A program made the position numbers and the translations under genes. A model generated the notes under the pieces. It was not told the origin of the DNA and ran no database searches. It saw only the letters and a program-made list of their open reading frames with translations. 43,221 nucleotides of DNA, from positions 1-43,221 of the forward strand of contig JAGHHZ010000022.1 in NCBI GenBank assembly GCA_017887425.1, given 5' to 3'. The DNA comes from Bacilli bacterium. Its GTDB lineage: Bacteria; Bacillota_I; Bacilli_A; RF39; UBA660. This document shows positions 1-7,633 of this stretch, in pieces (the first letter of the stretch is position 1; each line of letters opens with the position of its first letter).

Positions 1-113
1 TATAAATAACTAATGTTTCACGTGGAACTATAAATAACTAATGTTTCACGTGGAACTATAAATAACTAATGTTTCACGTGGAACTATAAATAACTAATGT
101 TTCACGTGGAACT
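1..113. repeat. parS: Four tandem parS-like ParB (Spo0J) binding sites
   Basis: Four identical 28-base units run head to tail from base 1 to 112. Each contains TGTTTCACGTGGAAC, which matches 15 of 16 positions of the Bacillus parS consensus read on one strand (TGTTTCACGTGGAACA). The sites are at 14-29, 42-57, 70-85 and 98-113. A degenerate half site, TGTTCCAC, follows at 132-139. ParB/Spo0J binding to parS nucleates origin segregation and SMC loading. The core match is direct observation; origin proximity is inferred from it and from the neighbouring dnaX-recR block. The window begins exactly at a repeat unit, so more copies may lie upstream or the assembly may break here. Bases 114-236 are AT-rich, with two loose copies of TGCATAATTTT (near 168 and 198) and no gene. 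Confidence 0.82.
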
Positions 114-236
114 ATATAAATACAATATTCCTGTTCCACTAATTTTAAAAATTGAAATAGAAATTTGCATAATTTTTTAAAATTAGATTCAAAAAAATGC
201 ATAATTTTAAAAAATAGAAAAATATTTATTTTTTAA

Positions 237-265
237 TTGATTTATTATTATTCTTGGGGTATATT
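237..265 (+). promoter_or_regulatory. Promoter of the SRP RNA gene
   Basis: TTGATT at 237-242 and TATATT at 260-265 are separated by 17 bases. The -10 ends 6 bases before the predicted 5' end of the SRP RNA at 272, the expected spacing for a sigma-A type promoter. Confidence 0.55.
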
Positions 266-271
266 ATATAT

Positions 272-349
272 GCACAACATTTATGTTTGAACTTGGTCAG
301 AGTCGGAAGACAGCAGCCATAAGAACCTCTAAATGTGTGTGCTTTTTTT
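272..349 (+). ncRNA. ffs: Signal recognition particle RNA (short, 4.5S-like)
   Basis: The conserved SRP domain IV is visible at 295-319: GGTCAG, then a GTC-GGAA-GAC tetraloop hairpin, then AGCAGCC. The flanks 272-283 and 330-342 pair to close the rod, and a T7 run at 343-349 acts as terminator. The RNA binds the Ffh M domain and targets nascent membrane proteins. At about 75 nt it is the short form, unlike the ~270-nt Bacillus scRNA with an Alu domain; a promoter directly upstream leaves no room for an Alu domain. Its position beside tadA and dnaX matches Bacillus scr. Confidence 0.93.
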
Positions 350-363
350 GTATAGGTGATAGT

Positions 364-795
364 ATGGATAAATTTATGATTGAAGCTTTAAAAGAAGCTA
401 AAAAAGCGTATAAAAAAAATGAGGTTCCCATTGGAGCAATTATTGTAAAAGATAATAAAATTATAGCTCGTGCATATAATAAAAAAGAAAAAAATAATAT
501 AGCCACTCATCATGCCGAAATTTTAGCAATAAATAAAGCTTGTAGAAAAATTAAAAATTGGCGATTAAATGATTGTACACTTTATGTCACTGTTGAACCA
601 TGTGTCATGTGTTGTGGCGCAATAGTACAATCAAGAATAAAAAAAGTAGTTTATGGAATTTCAAATAAAAATTATGGAGGAGTAGAAAGCATCGCGACAA
701 TTTTTGACAACACGAATATATCTATCGAAAAAGGAATTATGCAAGAAGAATGTCTTGCTATTTTACAAAAATTCTTTAATGAAAAAAGAAACTAA
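364..795 (+). CDS. tadA: tRNA-specific adenosine-34 deaminase TadA
   Basis: This 143-residue cytidine-deaminase-fold protein converts A34 to inosine in tRNA-Arg(ACG). The zinc and catalytic motifs HAEILA (near residue 52) and PCVMC (near 82-86) are present. An in-frame open frame reaches back to 283, but that stretch is the SRP RNA. The ATG at 364 is chosen because AGGTG sits 5 bases upstream and the protein then begins MDKFMIEALKEA, as in the family. It is the first gene of a rightward housekeeping run, and Bacillus has the same tadA/scr/dnaX neighbourhood. Confidence 0.95.
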   Translation: MDKFMIEALKEAKKAYKKNEVPIGAIIVKDNKIIARAYNKKEKNNIATHHAEILAINKACRKIKNWRLNDCTLYVTVEPCVMCCGAIVQSRIKKVVYGISNKNYGGVESIATIFDNTNISIEKGIMQEECLAILQKFFNEKRN

Positions 796-849
796 AGGCT
801 TTAATAATATTGTTAAAAATGTTATAATTAATTAGTCGAGGTGAGTAGT

Positions 850-2571
850 ATGTATCAAGCATTATATCGTAAATATCGCCCTAAAACATTTGACGAAGTG
901 GCCGGTCAAGAAGTAGTTGTAAAAACGTTAAAAAACTCTGTTACAAATAATAAAATAAATCATGCTTATTTATTTGCCGGACCAAGAGGCTGTGGAAAAA
1001 CAACGATAGCAAAAATATTCGCTAAATTGGTTAATTGTGAAAATAGTTCAAATGGTATTCCATGTAATAAGTGTGTATGCTGTACACAATCAAACGAACA
1101 AAACATGGATGTTATCGAAATGGATGCTGCTTCAAATAATGGCGTTGACGAAATTCGCGAAATAAATAATAAGGTAAAATTAGCTCCCACTTTAGGTAAG
1201 TATAAAATATACATTATCGATGAAGTTCATATGTTAACTATTGGCGCTTTTAATGCATTATTAAAAACTTTAGAAGAACCACCTGCTCACGTTATTTTTA
1301 TTTTAGCGACGACTGATCCTCATAAAGTACCTATAACTATATTATCTCGTTGTCAAAGATTTGATTTAAAGAAAATTAGCGATGAACAAATATATAATCG
1401 TTTAAAATATATTTGTGATAATGAAAATATTAAAATCGAAGAAGATGCAATTTTCGAAATAGCTCGACTAGGCGACGGAAGTTTACGTGATGCAATAAGT
1501 ATTTTAGATCAAGTAGTAGCATATACCAATGAAACGATAACATTAAATGATATTCATGAGGTTAATGGTACTATTTCCCAGGAAAATGTATTTGAATTGA
1601 TTAATTGTGCTGTTAATAATAATTTAACTGGTGTTATAAATAAAATTAATGAATATAGTAATCGTGGAAAAAGTATAGTTAAAATAACTGAAGAGATTAT
1701 TCTTTTTTTGAGAAATTCTATTCTTTTTAAAACAACTTCTGATTTTGTTGAAGATAAAAAAAATATTTACCGGGAAATAACTAAAAAAGTTTCTACAAAA
1801 AAAATGTTAGAATATATATCAATTATGAATGAATCTCTATTAGATATGAAAAAGTTTTCTAATCCTAAAATGATTTTAGAACTAGCATTTATAAAATTAC
1901 TTGATGAAAAAGAGTTTAATGATAAAAAAAATGAAGGAGAGGAAAAGGTAATCGAAAAAAAAGAATCTTCTATTAAAAAAGATTTAGATAAAAATTCTAA
2001 AATAAACGATCAAAATATCGATGAAGAAACTTTAAATCAAAATGATAAAAATTTGGAAAAGAAAATAAGTAAAGTTGAAATAGATAACAAATTGAATGAA
2101 CAAATATTACAAGAATTAAATGATTTTGTGGAAATAAGAGTAAATAATACACTCTCAAAATTTTCTAAAAAGGAAACTTTAGAGTTTAAAAATACTTTAA
2201 AGAAAATTATGGATTATGTAATGGATGAAAAATATAATATTTATGCTACTATGATATTAGACGGAGAATTAAAAGCAGTTAGTGATGAATATGCGATTTT
2301 TACCTATGCTACTAGCCATTTGTCTAATCTTTTTAATGAAAATATCATTAATATTGAAAATTTAATTAATGAAATATTTAATAAACATTATAAAGTAGTG
2401 GCAGTTGACTTAGAAAAATGGAATATAATAAAAGAAGATTTTAATTCAAAAAAAAGAAAATTTGAATATAAAACTGAAGAAATATCAATTGAAGATATTA
2501 TAAACAAACTAAGTAAAGAAAGCGATGATGATATACAATCTTTATTTGGAGAAATAGTTGAGTATAATTAA
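850..2571 (+). CDS. dnaX: DNA polymerase III subunit gamma/tau
   Basis: Clamp-loader AAA+ ATPase of about 573 residues. It starts MYQALYRKYRPKTF, has Walker A GPRGCGKTT (near 45), four zinc cysteines in the segment CNKCVCC (plus the earlier NCE), the DAASNNG motif and the DEVHML Walker B. Residues ~360-430 are a charged, low-complexity Lys/Glu/Asn linker, followed by a tau-type C-terminal domain. The ATG at 850 is preferred to the in-frame GTG at 841 because GAGGTGAG (838-845) is then the ribosome binding site. A TATAAT at 823-828 may be the -10 of a promoter. It is followed at 11 bases by ybaB, the conserved dnaX-ybaB-recR order. Confidence 0.96.
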   Translation: MYQALYRKYRPKTFDEVAGQEVVVKTLKNSVTNNKINHAYLFAGPRGCGKTTIAKIFAKLVNCENSSNGIPCNKCVCCTQSNEQNMDVIEMDAASNNGVDEIREINNKVKLAPTLGKYKIYIIDEVHMLTIGAFNALLKTLEEPPAHVIFILATTDPHKVPITILSRCQRFDLKKISDEQIYNRLKYICDNENIKIEEDAIFEIARLGDGSLRDAISILDQVVAYTNETITLNDIHEVNGTISQENVFELINCAVNNNLTGVINKINEYSNRGKSIVKITEEIILFLRNSILFKTTSDFVEDKKNIYREITKKVSTKKMLEYISIMNESLLDMKKFSNPKMILELAFIKLLDEKEFNDKKNEGEEKVIEKKESSIKKDLDKNSKINDQNIDEETLNQNDKNLEKKISKVEIDNKLNEQILQELNDFVEIRVNNTLSKFSKKETLEFKNTLKKIMDYVMDEKYNIYATMILDGELKAVSDEYAIFTYATSHLSNLFNENIINIENLINEIFNKHYKVVAVDLEKWNIIKEDFNSKKRKFEYKTEEISIEDIINKLSKESDDDIQSLFGEIVEYN

Positions 2572-2582
2572 GGAGGAATATT

Positions 2583-2879
2583 ATGAATATACAAGCTATG
2601 ATGAAACAAGCACAAAAATTACAAAAAGATATGATGAATGCTAAAAAGGAAATTGATGAAACAGTATTTGAAAATACTAAATCATTTGTTACAGTTAAAG
2701 CAAAGGGAAATAAAAAAATAGAATCTATTAAAATCGATATTGAAAAAATTGAAAAAGACGAATTAGAAATGGTTGAAGATTTAATTTTAGTAACTATTAA
2801 TGAATTGATGGATAAAATTGATGATGAGACTGAAAGAAAGATGGGTAAATATACACAAGGAATGCCGGGGTTATTTTAA
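2583..2879 (+). CDS. ebfC: YbaB/EbfC family nucleoid-associated protein
   Basis: A 98-residue protein with the family start MNIQAMMKQAQKLQKDM, an N-terminal coiled-coil helix, a central beta sheet and the C-terminal GMPGLF ending typical of YbaB. The family forms dimers that bind DNA. It lies between dnaX and recR as in most bacteria. The ribosome binding site AGGAGG is at 2571-2576, and its stop overlaps the recR start (TAATG), which suggests translational coupling. Confidence 0.95.
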   Translation: MNIQAMMKQAQKLQKDMMNAKKEIDETVFENTKSFVTVKAKGNKKIESIKIDIEKIEKDELEMVEDLILVTINELMDKIDDETERKMGKYTQGMPGLF

Positions 2880-3493
2880 TGATTTATCCAGAAACAATTA
2901 ATAATTTAATTGAATGTTATAAAAAGTTACCAGGCATTGGTGAAAAAACAGCTGAAAGAATGGCTTTATATAGTTTAGAATTAGATCAAGAAATAATTGA
3001 TCTTTTTGTGCAGTCTTTAACAAATTTAAAAACTAAAATAAAAAGATGTAAAATATGCAATAATCTATCACAAGATGATATTTGCTCAATCTGTGCAAGT
3101 GACGGACGGGATCATAACGTTATTTGTGTTGTCGAAGAGCCAAAAAATGTTTTTCAATTTGAAAAAATTGGTTCTTATCGAGGCTTATATCACGTTTTAG
3201 ATGGTCTTATTTCTCCTTTGGAAAATATCAATCCTGAAGATATTAATTTAGATAGTTTAATAAAAAGAATCGACGAAGAAAGCATCAAAGAAGTTATTAT
3301 TGCAGTAAAGCCTAGTGTTGAAGGGGAGACAACAGCTTTATATATTTCTAAAATACTAGAAGGAAAAAAAGTTACTATTTCTAAAATTGCTCATGGTGTT
3401 CCATTGGGAGCAGATATGGATTATGTTGATGCTTTAACTTTAGAAATGGCATTAGAAGAAAGAAAAAATATTACAAGTAATTCAGAAGAATAA
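2879..3493 (+). CDS. recR: Recombination mediator protein RecR
   Basis: 204 residues, the usual family length. The N-terminal helix-hairpin-helix contains LPGIGEKTAERMA, followed by a zinc finger with cysteines in CKICNN and CSICAS, and a Toprim domain starting VICVVEEPKNV and ending GVPLGADMDYVD. RecR works with RecF/RecO to load RecA at single-strand gaps. The start overlaps the ybaB stop by one base. Confidence 0.97.
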   Translation: MIYPETINNLIECYKKLPGIGEKTAERMALYSLELDQEIIDLFVQSLTNLKTKIKRCKICNNLSQDDICSICASDGRDHNVICVVEEPKNVFQFEKIGSYRGLYHVLDGLISPLENINPEDINLDSLIKRIDEESIKEVIIAVKPSVEGETTALYISKILEGKKVTISKIAHGVPLGADMDYVDALTLEMALEERKNITSNSEE

Positions 3494-3533
3494 TAAATTT
3501 TTTTAAATCATATTTTTTATTGGTGAAATAAAA

Positions 3534-3722
3534 ATGATTAAAAAAATGTTCAATATTTTAAAAAGAATTATCATAAGTGCATTTATTTTATATGGTTATA
3601 ATCTAATTGTTACCCCAATTAATTTAACAATTCCAATTAATTTAATTACCGTAGGACTTCTTACCGTATTTGGAATACCAGCACTTTTTGCTTTAATTAT
3701 TATTTTAATTGTTGTATTTTAA
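3534..3722 (+). CDS. BofA-like membrane protein
   Basis: A 62-residue hydrophobic protein with two predicted membrane helices separated by the segment TPINLTIPINLITVG and ending in a GIPALF stretch. This resembles the pro-sigma-K processing inhibitor BofA, which has the same PINxxT core. Bacillus has bofA just after recR, which supports the assignment. In Bacillus, BofA holds the SpoIVFB protease inactive in the forespore membrane during sporulation. No partner spoIVF genes are in this window, so the role is by family only. Confidence 0.75.
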   Translation: MIKKMFNILKRIIISAFILYGYNLIVTPINLTIPINLITVGLLTVFGIPALFALIIILIVVF

Positions 3723-3736
3723 AGGATGTGAGTATT

Positions 3737-4702
3737 ATGTTAGAAAAATTTAAACAAAATCAATCAATAGCTTATAAGATCATAAGTAATACTTTGAATA
3801 ATAAACATTATGCTCATGCTTATTTAATAGAAACTAACAATTGTACTGAAGGGTTTGATTTTGCTTTAACTTTTGCTAAACTATTGTTATGTCCAAATTA
3901 TAATAATGGACAAACAAACTGCCAAAATTGTATGCAATGTCAAATGATTGATGATAATAATTTTCCAGAATTAAAAATAATTTATCCTGATGGCAATTGG
4001 ATAAAAAAAGAACAATTAATAGAATTGCAAGAAGAGTTTAATAAAAAGTCAATTATTGGAAATAAAAAAGTTTATATAATTAATAAAGCTGATAAGTTAA
4101 ATGTTAATTCAGCAAATACAATTTTAAAATTTTTAGAGGAACCTCAAGAAGGAATAATTGCACTTTTAATTACTGCAAATCGTTATCAATTACTAGAAAC
4201 GATTATTTCCCGTTGTCAAATAATTTCTTTAAATGGACAAGCTAATTTGTTAAAAGAAAAAGATGCTTTTCAAAAAATAGGACTTTTAATAACTAATACT
4301 GATGAAGAATATCAAGAATTCATTAGTGATGAAACAAATTTTGAAAAAGTTAATGCCATATTAAAATTTATCAATTATTATGAAAAAAATCATAAAAAAG
4401 TGTTATTATATATGAATGATTATTGGTTCAATTATTTTTCTTTAAAAGAAAATATTTCCTGGGCAATATTAATTATTATTTATTTTTATAAAGATGCTTT
4501 AAATTATAAAATAAATTGTCCAGTTGAAATATTTAATGATTATTTAGAAGAAATAACTAAAATAGCTGAGTTAAATCAAATCGATATGTTAATAAATAAA
4601 ATTAAAGTATTAAATGAAAATCGTAATTATTTAGATAATAACGCTAATTTAAATTTATTAATGGATAAAATTATTATAGAAATGGAAGAAGGTGGAAAAT
4701 GA
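3737..4702 (+). CDS. holB: DNA polymerase III subunit delta prime
   Basis: A clamp-loader subunit of about 321 residues. It has the HAYLIE start of the AAA fold, four zinc-type cysteines in the CPN..CQNCMQC segment (near residues 53-67), KVYIINKADKLN in the Walker B position and the sensor segment ISRCQII. Walker A is degenerate, as expected for the non-hydrolysing delta prime subunit. The ATG at 3737 is preferred to the upstream in-frame GTG (3728) because AGGATGTGAG then serves as the ribosome binding site. The end overlaps ricT by 4 bases. Confidence 0.92.
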   Translation: MLEKFKQNQSIAYKIISNTLNNKHYAHAYLIETNNCTEGFDFALTFAKLLLCPNYNNGQTNCQNCMQCQMIDDNNFPELKIIYPDGNWIKKEQLIELQEEFNKKSIIGNKKVYIINKADKLNVNSANTILKFLEEPQEGIIALLITANRYQLLETIISRCQIISLNGQANLLKEKDAFQKIGLLITNTDEEYQEFISDETNFEKVNAILKFINYYEKNHKKVLLYMNDYWFNYFSLKENISWAILIIIYFYKDALNYKINCPVEIFNDYLEEITKIAELNQIDMLINKIKVLNENRNYLDNNANLNLLMDKIIIEMEEGGK

Positions 4703-5484
4703 TAAGAGTAGTTGGAATTTCTTTTGAAAATACAAAACAAATATATTATTTTAATCCTAAATCTTTGGATTTAAGAAGAAATGTAACCGTAATTGTTGAA
4801 ACTGAGCGAGGATTACAATTTGGTAAAGTTATTTTACCACCATTTAATATTGATGATAATAAATTAAAATCACCACTTAAAGATGTTATAAGAATATCTA
4901 CTAAAAAAGATTTTATAGAACATAAAAAAAATTTGCGAGATGCAGAAATTGCTTTGGATAAATGCCGTCAATTGATTGAAAAATTAGAACTAAATATGCA
5001 AATAATGGATGCAAATTTTACTTTTGATCGTTCACAATTATTATTTAGATTTTTATCAGATAATCGTGTTGACTTTCGTCAACTAGCTAAGGAGCTAGCT
5101 AATATTTATAAAACAAGAATTGAATTAAGACAAGTTGGTGTCCGTGATAAAGCAAAAGAAATTGGTGGTTGCGGATTATGTGGAAGACAATTATGTTGTG
5201 CTAGATTCGAATCAGATATAGCAGCAATCTCCATCAATATGGCTAAAAATCAAAATTTATCACTTAATCCAAATAAAATTAATGGCGTTTGTGGTAGACT
5301 TTTATGCTGTTTAAAGTATGAAGATGAAACATATAAAGAATATCGCAAAGATTTACCAAAATTAGGTTCAATAGTAGAAACTGAAAAAGGTAAAGGTAAA
5401 GTAGTAAATTTAGATATTTTAAATAAAAAATATAGTGTTAATATTCCGGAAGTTGGAGTAGTGGAAATCGATGGAAGTAATTAA
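4699..5484 (+). CDS. ricT: PSP1-domain protein RicT (YaaT)
   Basis: 261 residues with a PSP1 domain and the cysteine signature GGCGLCGRQLCC (near residue 155), followed by GRLLCCLKYE. In Bacillus, RicT with RicA and RicF forms the Y-complex, an Fe-S complex that steers RNase Y mRNA maturation and influences the sporulation phosphorelay. The gene overlaps holB (ATGA) and trmN6, in the Bacillus order holB-ricT-(yabA)-trmN6. No yabA is seen here. Confidence 0.94.
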   Translation: MIRVVGISFENTKQIYYFNPKSLDLRRNVTVIVETERGLQFGKVILPPFNIDDNKLKSPLKDVIRISTKKDFIEHKKNLRDAEIALDKCRQLIEKLELNMQIMDANFTFDRSQLLFRFLSDNRVDFRQLAKELANIYKTRIELRQVGVRDKAKEIGGCGLCGRQLCCARFESDIAAISINMAKNQNLSLNPNKINGVCGRLLCCLKYEDETYKEYRKDLPKLGSIVETEKGKGKVVNLDILNKKYSVNIPEVGVVEIDGSN

Positions 5485-6190
5485 TTATTTGTTAGGATTT
5501 AAAGATTACTATATTGTACAAGATACACAAATGTTTAATTTTTCTTTAGATTCAGTACTATTACCAAATTTTGTAACAATAAATAAAAACGTTAATAAAA
5601 TACTAGATATCGGTTGTGGTAATGCGCCGATACCTTTAATTTTATCAACTAGAACTAAAGCTAAAATTACCGGTGTAGAAATTCAAAAGGAAGTTTTTGA
5701 TTTAGCTCAAAAATCAGTTGATATTAATAAATTGAATAATCAAATTGAGATAATAAATGCCGATATCAATGATATTTATAACCAATTTGAAACTGAATCT
5801 TTTGATATAATAACTTGTAATCCACCATTTTTTAAGGTAAATAAAGATTCTAATTTAAACAAAAACGATTATAAAACAATTGCACGTCATGAAGTTAAAT
5901 TAAATTTAGATGATATTTTTAAAATAGCTAAAAAACTACTTAAAAACAATGGTTATATTGCTATTGTTCATCGTCCTGAGCGATTAGTCGATATTATAAC
6001 AACAATGAAAAAATATAATATAGAACCTAAAAAAGTGCAGTTTGTCTATCCTAAAACTAATATGGAAGCAAATATTTTATTGGTCGAAGGTACAAAAAAT
6101 GGTAAAGAAGGATTAAAAATTTTACCTCCTATTTATACTCATTTAGACAATGGAGAATATACTGAACAAATAAAAAAATATTTTGAATGA
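5471..6190 (+). CDS. trmN6: tRNA1(Val) adenine-37 N6-methyltransferase
   Basis: A 239-residue class I SAM-dependent methyltransferase. The SAM motif is LDIGCGNAPIPL (near residue 44), the catalytic motif NPPFF (near 117), and the N-terminus LLGFKDYYIVQDTQMFNFSLDSVLL is typical of YabB/TrmN6. It overlaps the ricT end by 14 bases and is followed by rsmI, matching Bacillus yabB-yabC order, with the small GIY-YIG gene yazA absent. Confidence 0.9.
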   Translation: MEVINYLLGFKDYYIVQDTQMFNFSLDSVLLPNFVTINKNVNKILDIGCGNAPIPLILSTRTKAKITGVEIQKEVFDLAQKSVDINKLNNQIEIINADINDIYNQFETESFDIITCNPPFFKVNKDSNLNKNDYKTIARHEVKLNLDDIFKIAKKLLKNNGYIAIVHRPERLVDIITTMKKYNIEPKKVQFVYPKTNMEANILLVEGTKNGKEGLKILPPIYTHLDNGEYTEQIKKYFE

Positions 6191-6201
6191 AGGTGAATTA
6201 C

Positions 6202-7044
6202 ATGATTCAAAAAAGCTATGATGGTAAACCAACTTTATTTTTAATAGCCACACCGATTGGTAATATGGATGATATTACTTATCGAGCTATTGAAACTTTA
6301 AAGAATGTTAGTGTTATTTTTGCTGAAGATACAAGAATTACTAATCAATTATTAAATAAATTTCAAATTAAAAATAAATTAATAGCAAGTCATCAATATA
6401 ACGAAAAAGAAAATATTGATAAATTATTAAGCTATTTGAATAATAATGAAAATGTTGGTTTAGTAACTGATAGAGGAACACCAATTATTAGTGATCCAGG
6501 ATATTATTTAGCTAAAGCAGCTATTGAAAATAATTATAATGTCGTTTCTATTCCTGGGGCTACGGCTTTTGTATCAGCTTTGATAACTTCAAATATTGAA
6601 CCATTACCTTTTACTTTTTTTGGTTTTTTAAATAGTAAAAGTAGTAAAAGAAAAAAAGAATTAGAAGATTTAAAAAATTATCAGACAACTTTAATTTTTT
6701 ATGAATCACCACATCGTATAATCGATACATTAAATGATATGTTTGAAGTGTTGGGAAATCGAAATTGTAGCATTTCCCGGGAAATAACTAAGAAATTTGA
6801 GGAGATTTATAGGGGTACGCTAAAAGATATAATTAATCAATTTGACACCATTAAAGGTGAATTTGTGATAGTTGTTGAAGGAAACAAAAATGTCAATCAA
6901 TTTTCTAATTTGACAATTGTCGAACACGTTAATTTATATATCAAAGAAGGATTTGAAGTAAAAGAAGCAATAAAAAAGGTTGCGAAAGACCGCCAACTTA
7001 ATAAAAACGAAGTGTATAGTGAATATCATAAAAGAGGTGAATAA
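6202..7044 (+). CDS. rsmI: 16S rRNA 2'-O-ribose C1402 methyltransferase RsmI
   Basis: About 280 residues in the tetrapyrrole-methylase fold. Family motifs are LIATPIGNMDDITYRA, AEDTRIT, SDPGYYLAKAA, SIPGATAFVSAL, GFLNSKSSKRKKEL and YESPHRI. RsmI methylates C1402 in the 30S P site. The ATG at 6202 follows AAGGTGA and is preferred to an in-frame ATG at 6187 that overlaps trmN6. It ends one base before the pth start codon. Confidence 0.95.
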   Translation: MIQKSYDGKPTLFLIATPIGNMDDITYRAIETLKNVSVIFAEDTRITNQLLNKFQIKNKLIASHQYNEKENIDKLLSYLNNNENVGLVTDRGTPIISDPGYYLAKAAIENNYNVVSIPGATAFVSALITSNIEPLPFTFFGFLNSKSSKRKKELEDLKNYQTTLIFYESPHRIIDTLNDMFEVLGNRNCSISREITKKFEEIYRGTLKDIINQFDTIKGEFVIVVEGNKNVNQFSNLTIVEHVNLYIKEGFEVKEAIKKVAKDRQLNKNEVYSEYHKRGE

Positions 7045-7045
7045 A

Positions 7046-7597
7046 ATGAAACTAATTGTCGGATTGGGAAATAAAGGTACCGAATATAAAAGAACCAGAC
7101 ACAATGCTGGTTTCATGGCAATAGATGAATATTTAAAAAAGTATAATTTAGAACTTAATAAATCCAAATTTGATGGTTTATATTGTGAAACTATTATTAA
7201 TGGTGAAAAAGTAATATTACTTGAGCCACAAAAATATATGAATTTATCGGGTGAGGTCATTATAAAATATATTAATTACTTTAAAATTGATATTAATGAT
7301 ATATTAATTATTCATGATGATATGGATCTAGAAGTAGGAACTTTTAAAATTCGTTATAAGGGTGGACCTGGTGGACACAATGGATTAAAAAATATCGAAG
7401 CAAATTTAAAAACAAAAGAATATAAAAGAATAAAAATTGGTATTTCTAAAAATAATATCAATATGGTTGATTATGTGTTAGGTAAATTTAGTGATGAAGA
7501 ACTAGAAAAAATAAATAAAGTTGTTAAAATTATGCCAGATATTATTAATGATTTTGTAACTTTATCTTTTGAAAATTTGATGAATAAATATAATTAG
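7046..7597 (+). CDS. pth: Peptidyl-tRNA hydrolase
   Basis: About 183 residues. It recycles peptidyl-tRNAs released by stalled ribosomes. It starts MKLIVGLGNKGTEYKRTRHNAGF, carrying the catalytic His of RHNAGF, and later has the NLSG, HDDMDLE and GGPGGHNGL motifs. The open frame extends back to 6980 inside rsmI, but AGAGGTGA places the start at 7046. In Bacillus, pth precedes fin and mfd; fin is not seen here. Confidence 0.96.
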   Translation: MKLIVGLGNKGTEYKRTRHNAGFMAIDEYLKKYNLELNKSKFDGLYCETIINGEKVILLEPQKYMNLSGEVIIKYINYFKIDINDILIIHDDMDLEVGTFKIRYKGGPGGHNGLKNIEANLKTKEYKRIKIGISKNNINMVDYVLGKFSDEELEKINKVVKIMPDIINDFVTLSFENLMNKYN

Positions 7598-7617
7598 ATA
7601 CTTAATGTATCTTTTTT
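7596..7617 (+). terminator. Terminator after pth
   Basis: AGATAC (7596-7601) pairs with GTATCT (7607-7612) over a 5-base loop and is followed by a T-run. It lies just ahead of the strong GAGGAGGTGA ribosome binding site of mfd, so mfd may have partial independence from the upstream operon. Confidence 0.6.
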
Positions 7618-7633
7618 GGCGAGGAGGTGAATT

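Noticed and set aside
1-112. CRISPR-like repeats
   Set aside because: The units are identical head-to-tail 28-mers without distinct spacers, and each holds a parS core. No cas genes are present.
283-363. N-terminal extension of TadA from ATG 283
   Set aside because: This stretch is the SRP RNA with its terminator, and the family start with a ribosome binding site is at 364.
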